From assembly GCF_040801915.1 (NCBI RefSeq), contig NZ_JBFMIA010000002.1, positions 372,001 to 436,000 on the forward strand: DNA of 64,000 bases, written 5' to 3'. Source of the stretch: Jeotgalibacillus marinus (GTDB lineage Bacteria > Bacillota > Bacilli > Bacillales > Jeotgalibacillaceae). A program made the position numbers and the translations under genes. Of this stretch, positions 54,147 to 62,897 are shown in pieces (position 1 is the stretch's first letter; every line of letters starts with the position of its first letter). The notes below the pieces were generated by a model that saw nothing but the letters and a program-made list of their open reading frames with translations, was not told the origin of the DNA and made no database searches.

Positions 54147-54383
54147 TTATTCGCCTGTAACGAATGGTAGCAATGCCATTGTACGTGAACGTTTAATCGC
54201 GATTGTCAACATACGTTGATATTTAGCGCTAGTTCCAGTTACACGACGTGGTAAAATCTTTCCACGCTCAGAAATAAACTTTCTAAGAAGATCTACATCT
54301 TTATAATCAATGCTTGTAATGCCGTTTGATGTGAAGTAACACACCTTTTTACGACGCTTACCGCCTCTGCGTCCTCCTGCCAT
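54147..54383 (-). CDS. rpsR: 30S ribosomal protein S18
   Basis: The 78-residue protein reads GGRRGGKRRKKVCYFTSNGI and later RKFISERGKILPRRVTGT, the S18 signature. The single early cysteine may be a remnant of the zinc-type S18. Third gene of the rpsF-ssb-rpsR operon; AAGGAGGGG precedes the ATG. Confidence 0.98.
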   Translation of the reverse strand: MAGGRRGGKRRKKVCYFTSNGITSIDYKDVDLLRKFISERGKILPRRVTGTSAKYQRMLTIAIKRSRTMALLPFVTGE

Positions 54384-54427
54384 GTGATTCCCCTCCTTAC
54401 TACATTAGATTGGTATAGGATTACATT

Positions 54428-54967
54428 CTAGAATGGTAAATCATCATCTGAAATGTCGATTGGTTGTCCGTCATTTGAGAATGGGTCCTTGTCCACTCTT
54501 GAATAATTTTGGTTGTTCTGGTTTTTTTCTTGAGGTTGATTCTGACCGAAGTTATTACCTTGGTTGCCATAGTTTCCTTGATTACCTCTGTAATCCTGGT
54601 TACCTTGGTTCCCACTGTAATTACCACCAGATTGGCTTGATGTTGCATTTTTCGGTTCTAGGAATTGGACGCTTTCTGCATTAACTTCCGTTACATACAC
54701 GCGTTTTCCTTCTTGGTTGTCATAGCTTCGTGTTTGAACACGACCATCAACTCCGGCGAGGCTTCCTTTTTTCAAAAAGTTAGCCACGTTCTCCGCTGGA
54801 CGGCGCCATACAACACAATTGATAAAATCCGCTTCACGGTCGCCTTGCTGGTTCGTAAATGCACGATTAACAGCAAGCGTAAAGGTTGCAACTGCCACAC
54901 CACTTGGCGTGTAGCGCAAATCTGGATCCTTCGTTAATCGACCCACTAACACGACTCGATTCATCAT
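54428..54967 (-). CDS. ssb: single-stranded DNA-binding protein
   Basis: The 179-residue protein has an OB fold (MNRVVLVGRLTKDPDLRYTP, then NCVVWRRPAENVANFLKKGS), a Gly/Asn/Gln-rich linker with many GNQGN units, and the acidic tip DISDDDLPF that recruits replication and repair proteins. The start after AAAGGAG is the first of two ATGs. It coats single-stranded DNA at forks; it is the main SSB of the cell by its operon position. Confidence 0.98.
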   Translation of the reverse strand: MMNRVVLVGRLTKDPDLRYTPSGVAVATFTLAVNRAFTNQQGDREADFINCVVWRRPAENVANFLKKGSLAGVDGRVQTRSYDNQEGKRVYVTEVNAESVQFLEPKNATSSQSGGNYSGNQGNQDYRGNQGNYGNQGNNFGQNQPQEKNQNNQNYSRVDKDPFSNDGQPIDISDDDLPF

Positions 54968-55045
54968 CAGAATCAACTCCTTTGTTTTCGATCAGAGTAT
55001 TTCAAAAAACACTCGTTACATCGAGTATCATTCTATAATTACAAT

Positions 55046-55336
55046 TTATTTTTCGTCTTCACGAATCGTCATGTGGCGAACGATATCTTCGCTGATTTTA
55101 GCCAAACGGTCAAATTCATTGATAGCTTCTGAACCAGAAGTCAACTTGACAATGTGGTAAAATCCTTCACGAATTTCGTTAATTTCGTAAGCAAAACGAC
55201 GCTTACCCCACTCTTTTGATTCGATGATTTCCGCTCCGTTAGAAGTTAGGATAGTAGCAAAACGCTCATTAATAGCTTTCTTTTGCTCATCGTCCACGTT
55301 TGGGCGGATAATGTACGTAATTTCGTACTTATTCAT
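55046..55336 (-). CDS. rpsF: 30S ribosomal protein S6
   Basis: The 96-residue protein begins MNKYEITYIIRPNVDDEQ and has WGKRRFAYEINEIREG, typical of S6. First gene of the operon. AAGGAGGTG precedes the ATG, and the leader just upstream resembles the S6:S18-binding autoregulatory motif. Confidence 0.98.
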   Translation of the reverse strand: MNKYEITYIIRPNVDDEQKKAINERFATILTSNGAEIIESKEWGKRRFAYEINEIREGFYHIVKLTSGSEAINEFDRLAKISEDIVRHMTIREDEK

Positions 55337-55349
55337 CGGTATTCACCTC

Positions 55350-55389
55350 CTTATGGTCTGTGCGGCCTCCCAATGTTGGAAGACAAGGA
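55350..55389 (-). promoter_or_regulatory. S6:S18-binding-like mRNA leader of rpsF
   Basis: On the - strand CCTT/AAGG, GTCT/AGAC and TCC/GGA form a stem interrupted by GGCCGCAC, which carries the CCG trinucleotide bound by the S6:S18 complex in known leaders. The outer stem includes part of the ribosome site, so binding would block translation. The fold was made by eye. Confidence 0.6.
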
Positions 55390-55953
55390 ATAATAATATT
55401 ATTACTCACAATGTAGAAGTATATCATAGTAGGACACGAAATACAATAAGGGAACGAAACACATCTCAACTTAATTTGTTCTAAATCAAAGTATCGTTTA
55501 TTGGATTTACACATCCATTAACCCACAAAAAGAAGTTGGCAAGCTATGTCTTCATTATTAACTTATTTACTTACATTAACATTGATTGGAAGATGGCACT
55601 CAATCTCAAACCTGAAGAGCCAGCAGGTAAAGAATACCGTGCCCTTCAAATTAATGATCTTTTTGTCAGAAGCTAAGTCTTGAATAAATATAATCTTTCT
55701 TTCCGATTTCATTCGGATTCATACCTTGTGGAAGCAGAAAAAACATACATCAAAGGTCTTTATAATGGATAGCTCGGACACTGCATAATTTCCTTCCATC
55801 AACGCTCAGTCGTAGGCCTTTCGTTCGATGGACAGGATACTAGTTAATACCAAATACAAGTAAATGAACCTTCGATTTGATAAAAACTCAGAACGATTCT
55901 GCTTAAACGTTTAAAAAATCCAGCTCCCATTAATGAGCTGGATTAATTTCTTC
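55390..55953. other. gene-free stretch between rpsF and ychF
   Basis: It should carry the rpsF promoter at its left end. A + frame near 55590-55674 reads WKMALNLKPEEPAGKEYRAL before a stop and faintly recalls an IS1182-type transposase start (D-W-K-x-A-L); I cannot confirm this. The right end holds the ychF terminator. Confidence 0.4.
55915..55947. terminator. terminator after ychF
   Basis: AATCCAGCTC and GAGCTGGATT pair around eight bases, seven bases beyond the stop codon, with flanking A- and T-runs. Confidence 0.85.
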
Positions 55954-57054
55954 TTATACGTTAAATCGGAAGTGAATAACGTCTCCGTCTTTTACGATGT
56001 ATTCTTTTCCTTCTAAGCGAACTTTTCCTGCTTCTTTTGCTGCTGGCATTGATCCATTACCTACAAGGTCGTCGTAGGAAACAGTTTCTGCTCGAATGAA
56101 TCCTCGTTCAAAATCTGTGTGAATAACACCAGCACATTGAGGTGCTTTCATACCATGTCGGAATGTCCACGCACGAACTTCTTGTACCCCTGCAGTGAAG
56201 TACGTAGCAAGTCCTAGAAGATTGTAGGTGGCACGAATCAGTTGATCAAGTCCTGATTCTTCAATCCCTAACTCTTGAAGAAACATCTCTTTTTCTTCGT
56301 CATCTAACACAGCGATTTCTTCTTCAATTTTTGCACATACAACGATCACTTCTGCATTATCTTGCGCTGCGAATTCACGTACACGTTGTACGTATTCATT
56401 ATTAGATGTGTCTGCTATTTCATCTTCGCCAACATTTGATACATAAAGCATTGGCTTGCTAGTTAATAGGTGTAAATGACGAGCAATTCGCTGCTGCTCA
56501 TCTGTCATTTCAACTGTACGAGCCGGTTGATTCTTCTCAAGTGCTTCTTTAACTAGCTCTAATACAGTTAACTCAGCCAAAGAATCTTTGTCTTTTTGCT
56601 TCGCCATTTTACCAACACGTGCAATACGTTTTTCAACCGTTTCAAGGTCAGCTAAAATTAGCTCAAGGTTAATGACCTCAATATCATCAATTGGGTCAAC
56701 TGTTCCTGAGACATGCGTGACATTATCGTCTGCAAAACAACGAACAACTTGAACAATTGCATCTACTTCACGAATGTGCGACAAAAATTTATTGCCAAGT
56801 CCTTCGCCTTTACTCGCACCTTTAACAATCCCTGCTATATCTGTAAATTCAAACGCTGTCGGCACCGTTTTTTTCGGCTCAACTAGCTCAGTTAATTTAT
56901 TTAAACGTTCATCTGGAACTTCAACAATCCCGACGTTTGGATCAATTGTACAGAACGGATAATTTGCTGCTTCTGCACCTGCTTTTGTAATGGCATTAAA
57001 TAATGTTGATTTCCCGACGTTTGGCAAACCAACAATTCCGGCTGTAAGAGCCAT
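55954..57054 (-). CDS. ychF: redox-regulated ATPase/GTPase YchF (Obg family)
   Basis: The 366-residue protein has G1 GLPNVGKSTLFN, G3 DIAGIVKGASKGEGLGNKFL, the N-x-x-E replacement (YVSNVGEDE) that gives ATP preference, a coiled-coil insertion and a TGS domain ending VKDGDVIHFRFNV. It binds ribosomes and ATP and modulates stress response and translation. The start at 57054 follows GAGGAGTG. Conserved in this position in Bacillus (yyaF). Confidence 0.97.
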   Translation of the reverse strand: MALTAGIVGLPNVGKSTLFNAITKAGAEAANYPFCTIDPNVGIVEVPDERLNKLTELVEPKKTVPTAFEFTDIAGIVKGASKGEGLGNKFLSHIREVDAIVQVVRCFADDNVTHVSGTVDPIDDIEVINLELILADLETVEKRIARVGKMAKQKDKDSLAELTVLELVKEALEKNQPARTVEMTDEQQRIARHLHLLTSKPMLYVSNVGEDEIADTSNNEYVQRVREFAAQDNAEVIVVCAKIEEEIAVLDDEEKEMFLQELGIEESGLDQLIRATYNLLGLATYFTAGVQEVRAWTFRHGMKAPQCAGVIHTDFERGFIRAETVSYDDLVGNGSMPAAKEAGKVRLEGKEYIVKDGDVIHFRFNV

Positions 57055-57174
57055 TTGCTTCACTCCTCAATTGTTCTTCTATTTAAATAGTCCATAAACA
57101 CTAACATTCGTATAAACCTCACACAATTATAGAGATTTCACCTTCAAAACACAAGTCTACCTAATTGGCAAAAT

Positions 57175-57190
57175 GGTTCCACGTGAAACA
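57175..57190. promoter_or_regulatory. parS: parS-like site upstream of ychF
   Basis: GGTTCCACGTGAAACA matches TGTTNCACGTGAAACA at 15 of 16 positions (first base differs) and lies between the yyzM terminator and the ychF start. Confidence 0.8.
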
Positions 57191-57198
57191 AAATTAAA

Positions 57199-57264
57199 AG
57201 CACCTATCCAACCCTCAATCAACCGATCAACTTCAAAACGGGTAATCAAGGAAGAAGCAGGTGC
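57199..57264 (-). terminator. long-loop terminator after yyzM
   Basis: On the - strand AGCACCT pairs with AGGTGCT around about 48 bases, followed by TTTTAATTTT. It is weak because of the loop. Confidence 0.45.
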
Positions 57265-57271
57265 TCATCCG

Positions 57272-57472
57272 TTATTCTTCTTCGTGCTTCACAAGAATTT
57301 TTTTCATCTTACGTGAGAATACTTTTCGAGGGATCATCACACTGTGGGAACAACCTTGACATTTTATTCGAATATCCATGCCCATTCGAATGATTTTCCA
57401 CTCGTTTGTCCCGCAAGGATGCTGTTTTTTCATTTCAACGACGTCATTTAGACCGTATTCTTTTTCTTCCAC
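57272..57472 (-). CDS. yyzM: DUF951 protein YyzM
   Basis: The 66-residue protein contains NDVVEMKKQHPCGTNEWKII and IKCQGCSHSVMIPR, the DUF951 pattern with C-G and C-x-x-C that probably forms a zinc or nucleic-acid-binding fold. It lies 41 bases downstream of the MscS gene and beside ychF as in B. subtilis. Confidence 0.93.
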   Translation of the reverse strand: MEEKEYGLNDVVEMKKQHPCGTNEWKIIRMGMDIRIKCQGCSHSVMIPRKVFSRKMKKILVKHEEE

Positions 57473-57513
57473 CTAGATTCCTCCTATTCACTCACTAATT
57501 CCTTTTTTGCTTG

Positions 57514-58395
57514 TCAATCCTCAGTGTTTTGCGCCTCTTCCTGTCTAGAGTACATTACCATTCGTGGGTATGGGATTTTAATTCCTAATTGATCCAAATG
57601 ATGCTTAATATCTTTACGTAATGCTCGTCCTATATACCAATGCTTCATCGGTTGAGTCTCAGCAATCACTCGCATGACGACATCTGAAGGTCCAAGCATT
57701 TGAACACCGAGTAGTTCTGGTTTCAAAAGAATGTCTTCATACTTTCCTTCTAATGAATCCAGTAGGCTAATAATCTCTTTCTCCGCTCGATCAATGTCTT
57801 CCTCATATGCAATGCTTATATCAACAACCGCGACACTATTGTGAATCGAAAAGTTCGTTACGTCATTGATCATACCATTAGGAAAGATATGAAGCTCTCC
57901 CGTCCAACTTTTAATTTTCGTTGTGCGTAGACCAATTTCTTCAACGTACCCTTCGGCTTCGCCAATGCGTACGTAGTCTCCTGCCGAGAATTGATCTTCA
58001 AAAATAATGAAGAAGCCTGTTATAATATCGCGCACTAAGCTCTGTGTACCAAACCCAACTGCTAATCCTAAAATACCAGCACCTGCAAGTAGGCCTGTAA
58101 TATCGACCGTAAGAGCATCTAAAACTGCTATTATTGCAGCGAAATAAACAACATAAGCCACAACATTTTGAAGTAGCTTAAGCAATGTCATTTCTCTTCG
58201 TTCGGAAACTTGCATCGGTGTTCGAGATCGCACTTTAAACAAATTTCGTATAACTGACTTGGCAATTCGAACAACAAGCCCCGCAACTATTATAATACAT
58301 ATGATTTTTATAAAGGTTCCACCCCATACGATCCAAGTATCTTCATTCGATAAGTAGTTTATAAAATTATCCCAAAATGCATTTAAGGTCTCCAT
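57514..58395 (-). CDS. small-conductance mechanosensitive channel (MscS family)
   Basis: The 293-residue protein has three TM helices, the pore helix GLLAGAGILGLAVGFGTQSLV (Gly/Ala-rich TM3, about 92-112), the beta domain with DQFSAGDYVRIGEAEGYVEE and the C-terminal alpha/beta part. It opens at high membrane tension and lets osmolytes escape. It precedes yyzM in a probable operon. GGAGGAGAT lies before the ATG. Confidence 0.95.
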   Translation of the reverse strand: METLNAFWDNFINYLSNEDTWIVWGGTFIKIICIIIVAGLVVRIAKSVIRNLFKVRSRTPMQVSERREMTLLKLLQNVVAYVVYFAAIIAVLDALTVDITGLLAGAGILGLAVGFGTQSLVRDIITGFFIIFEDQFSAGDYVRIGEAEGYVEEIGLRTTKIKSWTGELHIFPNGMINDVTNFSIHNSVAVVDISIAYEEDIDRAEKEIISLLDSLEGKYEDILLKPELLGVQMLGPSDVVMRVIAETQPMKHWYIGRALRKDIKHHLDQLGIKIPYPRMVMYSRQEEAQNTED

Positions 58396-58599
58396 TAAAA
58401 TGCCATCTCCTCCAAAGTCGTAAAAACATATTTATCTATTCTACCCACTTTCCTCTAGGATGAGAAATAATCAAGACGAATTATTTTTAAAATTCTTTAA
58501 TAAGAACGGAAAAGCACCATATAATTAATGAATAAAAGAGTTATTTCTATTTAAATACGTCAATACTAATACCCACTCTTCAGTAAAGGAGCAACCATT

Positions 58600-59184
58600 A
58601 TGACCTTGCCATCGATTTCTCATCAACTAACTTCTACAACATGTCGCAGTCATATTGAAGACCCGATGACCTCTCACCGTCTTTCTAAAGAACTCGTCCT
58701 TCGCTACCCTGAAGCTGACCATCCAATTGTCTTTGTTTGCATCGGAACTGATCGCTCTACTGGTGACGCACTAGGTCCTCTTATTGGATCGCTACTAGAA
58801 AAAAGAAAGCTACCACATTTCCATGTTTATGGGACGTTAAAAGAACCAGTTCATGCATTGAACATTGAGCAAACAATGAACTCGATAAAAGAGCTTCATC
58901 AAGAAGCCTTCATAATCGGAGTCGATGCTTGTCTTGGTAAGTACCAAAACGTTGGATTTATCGAAGTCGGTGATGGGCCTGTTCGTCCAGGTGCAGGCGT
59001 TAATAAAAAACTTCCTGACGTGGGTGACATTCATATGATTGGCATCGTCAATATCGGCGGTTTTATGGAGCTTTCAATGCTGCAAAACACACGACTTTAC
59101 TTAGTCAATGAAATGGCTACCGTCATCACTGATGCTATTCATTATTCAAATATTTTGTATCGCAAAAAAAATATCCATCTTTAA
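58600..59184 (+). CDS. yyaC: spore protease-like protein YyaC (DUF1256)
   Basis: The 194-residue protein contains IVFVCIGTDRSTGDALGPLI, VHALNIEQTM, IGVDACLGKYQNVG and GPVRPGAGVNKKLPDVGDI, all DUF1256/YyaC, a family related to the GPR spore protease and hydrogenase maturation peptidases. Orthologues are sporulation genes. It is the only + strand gene in this part, divergent from the MscS gene. GTAAAGGAGC precedes the ATG. Confidence 0.94.
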   Translation: MTLPSISHQLTSTTCRSHIEDPMTSHRLSKELVLRYPEADHPIVFVCIGTDRSTGDALGPLIGSLLEKRKLPHFHVYGTLKEPVHALNIEQTMNSIKELHQEAFIIGVDACLGKYQNVGFIEVGDGPVRPGAGVNKKLPDVGDIHMIGIVNIGGFMELSMLQNTRLYLVNEMATVITDAIHYSNILYRKKNIHL

Positions 59185-59231
59185 ATACAAGTACATATAT
59201 ATATCCATTAAATTAAAAATAATGTTATTTT

Positions 59232-59963
59232 TTATAGTGGAATGAAGGTAGGATTTAAAGATTCATACCAATGAATAATAGATACGATAGCAGCTACGAC
59301 TAAAATACCAGGTAATAAGTTTGCAACACGAATTTTTGTTAGACCGATTAAGTTCAATCCAATGGCAAAAATCATTAAACCACCGGTAGCCGTCATTTCA
59401 ATAATAAATTTATCCATTAGCTGGGAGGGAACAAAATAATCAATTTGCGTTGCAAAGAGGGCAATTGAACCTTGGTAAAGTATGACTGGAATCGCAGAAA
59501 ACATCACGCCAATGCCGAGTGTAGATGCTAAAATGATGGAGGTAAATCCATCAATAATTGATTTGGTGTAAAGAACTTGGTGATCACCTCTAATTCCGCT
59601 ATCTAATGCACCAATCACTGCCATTGCCCCGATAACAAAGATAAGTGTTGCTGTGACAAAGCCTTGAGATATACTTGTGTCCCCACTTGTTCCGACTTTA
59701 CGCTCTAACCATCGTCCTACTGCATTTAATTTATCATCTAAGGCCATCCATTCACCTAAGATAGCTCCAATAACTATGCTTAAAATGACAATTAAATAGT
59801 TATTGCTTTGCAACCCCATTTGCAATCCTAGTACAACAACAACTAGTCCGATAGCAGACATTACAGTAGCCTTCATTCGTTCTGGTATTCGGTGTAGCCA
59901 TTTTCCAATCAATGTACCAAGTATAATTAACAGTCCATTGACCATCGTTCCTAATAACACCAT
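59232..59963 (-). CDS. DUF554 membrane protein (YdfK/YqgA family)
   Basis: The 243-residue protein has six or more TM helices with the DUF554 pattern MVNGLLIILGTLIGKWL, ALDSGIRGDHQVLYTKSIID and GFTSIILASTLGIGVMFSA. Function is unknown, a transport role likely. It lies between parB and yyaC; some Bacillus genomes have this order (yyaD region differs). Confidence 0.9.
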   Translation of the reverse strand: MVLLGTMVNGLLIILGTLIGKWLHRIPERMKATVMSAIGLVVVVLGLQMGLQSNNYLIVILSIVIGAILGEWMALDDKLNAVGRWLERKVGTSGDTSISQGFVTATLIFVIGAMAVIGALDSGIRGDHQVLYTKSIIDGFTSIILASTLGIGVMFSAIPVILYQGSIALFATQIDYFVPSQLMDKFIIEMTATGGLMIFAIGLNLIGLTKIRVANLLPGILVVAAIVSIIHWYESLNPTFIPL

Positions 59964-60002
59964 GTAGTAACCTCTTTCTAACTTAAGTAAAAGTCATGCT
60001 AG

Positions 60003-60047
60003 GAAAACACGACCCACAAGGTAGTTTCCACCTCAGAGTCGTGTGTC
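60003..60047. terminator. terminator after parB
   Basis: AAAACACGAC and GTCGTGTGT with inner AAGGT/ACCT pair around a short loop, eight bases beyond the parB stop. Confidence 0.7.
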
Positions 60048-60054
60048 TTACAAG

Positions 60055-60909
60055 TTATGCTTCTTGATCATCCTGCTGCAATATAGATAAAATTCGATCT
60101 AGGTCATCATCTGACAGGAATTCAATTTCGATTTTTCCTTTTTTCTTACCTTTTTTAATTGCGACACTCGTGCCAAATCTTTCTCTTAGCATCCCTTCAC
60201 GTTCTTTAAAATATAAGTTTTGATTCGGTTTCTTTTTCTTATCGCGTGGAGTATGTTTATTCATTTGTTGAATCATTTGTTCGAGCTGACGGACATTGAT
60301 TTTTTCTTTTAAGATCTTGTCAACTATGTCTGATATTTGTGATTTTTTCTTTAGGCCAAGTAACGCTCTTCCATGCCCCATTGATAGCTCACCGGCTGTG
60401 ATAAGATCTTGTGTTGATTCTGGCAGTGCCAACAAGCGGACATGGTTAGCAATATGTGGACGGCTTTTACCAAGTGACTTTGCGAGTTGCTCTTGCGTTA
60501 TAGAAAGTTTGTTCATCAATGTTTCATAAGCAACCGCTTCTTCAATCGGTGTTAAATCTTCTCGCTGTAAATTTTCAAGAATAGCAAGTTCCATCATCTG
60601 TTGATCGGTTAATTTACGAACGACTGATGGAATATGATCTAGATTTGCTTCCTTTGCAGCACGAAACCTTCGTTCTCCTGCAACAATTTCAAAGCCTTTA
60701 ATGCTTTTACGAACAATGATTGGCTGTAAAACACCATGCTGTTGGATGGATGTTTTCAGCTCATCAATCGCATCTTTTTGAAAAATTTTTCGTGGTTGGT
60801 AAGGATTCGGTCGAAGGTCTTTCAAAGCTAGCTGTTGAATTTGTTCATCTTTTGTATGAGCCATATCAGGGAACAAAGCGTTGAGTCCTTTACCTAATCT
60901 TTTAGCCAT
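60055..60909 (-). CDS. parB: chromosome partitioning protein ParB (Spo0J)
   Basis: The 284-residue protein has the Spo0J start KRLGKGLNALFPD, the CTPase motif GERRFRAAKEA, a helix-turn-helix TQEQLAKSLGKSRPHIANHVRLL and a C-terminal dimer domain. It binds parS, slides as a CTP clamp and recruits condensin. The start overlaps the parA stop by eight bases. Three parS-like sites are in this window. Confidence 0.97.
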   Translation of the reverse strand: MAKRLGKGLNALFPDMAHTKDEQIQQLALKDLRPNPYQPRKIFQKDAIDELKTSIQQHGVLQPIIVRKSIKGFEIVAGERRFRAAKEANLDHIPSVVRKLTDQQMMELAILENLQREDLTPIEEAVAYETLMNKLSITQEQLAKSLGKSRPHIANHVRLLALPESTQDLITAGELSMGHGRALLGLKKKSQISDIVDKILKEKINVRQLEQMIQQMNKHTPRDKKKKPNQNLYFKEREGMLRERFGTSVAIKKGKKKGKIEIEFLSDDDLDRILSILQQDDQEA

Positions 60910-61663
60910 TTTTAATCACTTCCTTTGCCAAGTCAAGATAGACATCAGCACCTTTTGATTTTGGATCATATAAGATGACTGGCACTCCATGACTTGGTGC
61001 TTCACTCAGCCGTACATTCCTTGGAATGATTGTTTTATAGACTTTGTCTTGGAAGTATTTTTTCACTTCTTCAATCACTTGAATACCTAGGTTGGTCCTT
61101 GCATCGAGCATTGTTAATAATACCCCATCAATCAATAAATGATGATTTAAATGTTTTTGCACGAGGCGAACCGTGCTCAGCAATTGACTTAGCCCTTCAA
61201 GTGCGTAATATTCGCATTGCACTGGAATAATCAACGTATCAGATGCCGTTAATGCATTAATAGTTAATAAGCCTAGTGACGGTGGGCAATCGATAATAAT
61301 ATAATCATAGATTGGTTTAATTTCTTGCAGTGATTTTTTCAATCGTACTTCCCTTGAAATGGTTGAAACAAGTTCGATCTCAGCACCCGCTAATGAAATG
61401 GTTGCAGGAATTGCATGAAGATTTTCAACAGTTGTTTCTTTGATTAGGGGTCTAATGTCTACATCATCTACTAAGATATCGTAAATGCATTGATCTACTT
61501 CCCCTTTATCAATCCCAACACCACTAGTGGCATTTCCTTGAGGATCAACGTCTACGAGCAATACCTTTTTGCCAAGATATGCGAGACATGCACTTAAATT
61601 AACAGAGGTCGTTGTCTTACCGACGCCTCCTTTTTGGTTCGTGAGGGCGATAATTTTTCCCAT
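60902..61663 (-). CDS. parA: chromosome partitioning ATPase ParA (Soj)
   Basis: The 253-residue protein begins MGKIIALTNQKGGVGKTTTS with the deviant Walker A KGGVGKTT, then VDVDPQGNATSG and IIDCPPSLG. It forms ATP-dependent dimers on DNA, controls DnaA and, with ParB, segregates origins. The start at 61663 follows TAGGTGAAAG. Upstream of it lies noc with a terminator between. Confidence 0.97.
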   Translation of the reverse strand: MGKIIALTNQKGGVGKTTTSVNLSACLAYLGKKVLLVDVDPQGNATSGVGIDKGEVDQCIYDILVDDVDIRPLIKETTVENLHAIPATISLAGAEIELVSTISREVRLKKSLQEIKPIYDYIIIDCPPSLGLLTINALTASDTLIIPVQCEYYALEGLSQLLSTVRLVQKHLNHHLLIDGVLLTMLDARTNLGIQVIEEVKKYFQDKVYKTIIPRNVRLSEAPSHGVPVILYDPKSKGADVYLDLAKEVIKNG

Positions 61664-61885
61664 GTCTTTCACCTATCCTTATGTGCCAAGAATTCTTTGT
61701 ACGTGTCCAAGATTGTCAAACATTGTCTAGTTGAACAACCTTACTTATAATGTCCAGGAGTTTCTTGTTTTTATTTTAACAGACTTTTTAATTTAATTGG
61801 TATGTTTTGAAATAAATAAGGATAACAATACTAGATATGTATTGTCATCCAGCTACAACGAACCATTTTCGCTTTTGTTGCAAGC

Positions 61886-61934
61886 ATAGAAAAAGTGAGA
61901 AACGACCGATCCAGTCGCTTCTCACTTTTTCTAT
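61886..61934. terminator. terminator between noc and parA
   Basis: ATAGAAAAAGTGAGAA-CGAC and GTCG-TTCTCACTTTTTCTAT form a stem of 20 bases around seven bases, ten bases beyond the noc stop. Confidence 0.92.
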
Positions 61935-61943
61935 GTCTGTCTA

Positions 61944-62804
61944 TTATTTCTTTTTCTTTTTCTTTGGTAGTTTAATAGTAATCTGGTAATAGTCATCAAA
62001 CTCTTTTTCTTCAGTGTCTAGATTCATGCCAGAATCAGAAATCATAGTTAATGATTGACGAATCGTGTTTACGGCAATTCGTACGTCTTTATTAAACGCT
62101 CTTTTTTTCGGTTTCGGTTTGTGTTGAGGCCCTTCCAGCAGTCTTTGCACGCATAACTCTGTCTGTTTAACGTTCAACTGCTGCTCAATAACCTCTTCTA
62201 AAATCTTAATTTGTAGTTCCTCATCTTTTAATGGAATAAGTGCGCGGGCATGACGCTCAGTGATTTTCTTTCGTACCAAAACTTCATGCACTCGTTCCGG
62301 AAGTTTTAATAGTCTAAGCTTATTCGCTATGGTTGATTGTCCTTTTCCTAAACGCTGTGCAAGGGCCTCTTGAGTAAGATGGTGGAGGTGTATAAGCTTT
62401 TGGTAGGCCATCGCCTCTTCCACTGGTGAGAGCTCTTCACGCTGTAAATTTTCAATAAGCGCCACAGAAGCTGTTTCTGTGTCACTCATATTTTTTACGA
62501 TTGCGGGAGCCTTTTCCCAGCCCAGTGATTTCATTGCGCGCCATCTGCGTTCCCCAGCGATAATTTCAAACTTTTCCTCTCCACTTTCGCGCACGACAAT
62601 GGGTTGAATAATTCCGTGTGTATGGATGGTTCTCGCTAGCTCTTCAATTTTTTCATCATCAAAAATCGTTCTCGGTTGAAAACGATTAGGTTGAATTTGA
62701 TGAATAGCTATTTGTTTAACTTCTTCTTTTTCTTCCGAGGCTTGTGGAGAAACTAATTCTTCCTTATCACCAAGGCCAAAGATCCGTGAAAACGGAGTCT
62801 TCAT
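61944..62804 (-). CDS. noc: nucleoid occlusion protein Noc
   Basis: The 286-residue protein begins MKTPFSRIFGLGDKEEL, the amphipathic membrane-targeting helix of Noc, followed by a ParB-like core with AGERRWRAMKSLGW and a helix-turn-helix TQEALAQRLGKGQSTIANKL. The basic tail is KLPKKKKKK. Noc binds NBS sites and keeps division off the nucleoid. It is a parB paralogue. I saw no clear NBS (ATTTCCCGGGAAAT) in the window. Confidence 0.96.
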   Translation of the reverse strand: MKTPFSRIFGLGDKEELVSPQASEEKEEVKQIAIHQIQPNRFQPRTIFDDEKIEELARTIHTHGIIQPIVVRESGEEKFEIIAGERRWRAMKSLGWEKAPAIVKNMSDTETASVALIENLQREELSPVEEAMAYQKLIHLHHLTQEALAQRLGKGQSTIANKLRLLKLPERVHEVLVRKKITERHARALIPLKDEELQIKILEEVIEQQLNVKQTELCVQRLLEGPQHKPKPKKRAFNKDVRIAVNTIRQSLTMISDSGMNLDTEEKEFDDYYQITIKLPKKKKKK

Positions 62805-62845
62805 CAAGACACACCACCTTTATGAAACTCTCACTCTCTTACCCT

Positions 62846-62885
62846 AATGTCCACCAATGTTTCACGTGAAACATTGGTGGACATT
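62846..62885. promoter_or_regulatory. parS: parS at the centre of a perfect 40-bp palindrome
   Basis: TGTTTCACGTGAAACA (62858-62873) is a perfect parS. The symmetry continues for 12 more bases on each side (AATGTCCACCAA and TTGGTGGACATT), giving a perfect 40-bp palindrome between noc and rsmG. As RNA it would also form a 20-base hairpin after rsmG. Confidence 0.95.
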
Positions 62886-62897
62886 TATCCATTACAG

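Noticed and set aside
55590..55674. IS1182-family transposase fragment
   Set aside because: Only a few residues (WKMAL) fit; too short to claim as a feature.
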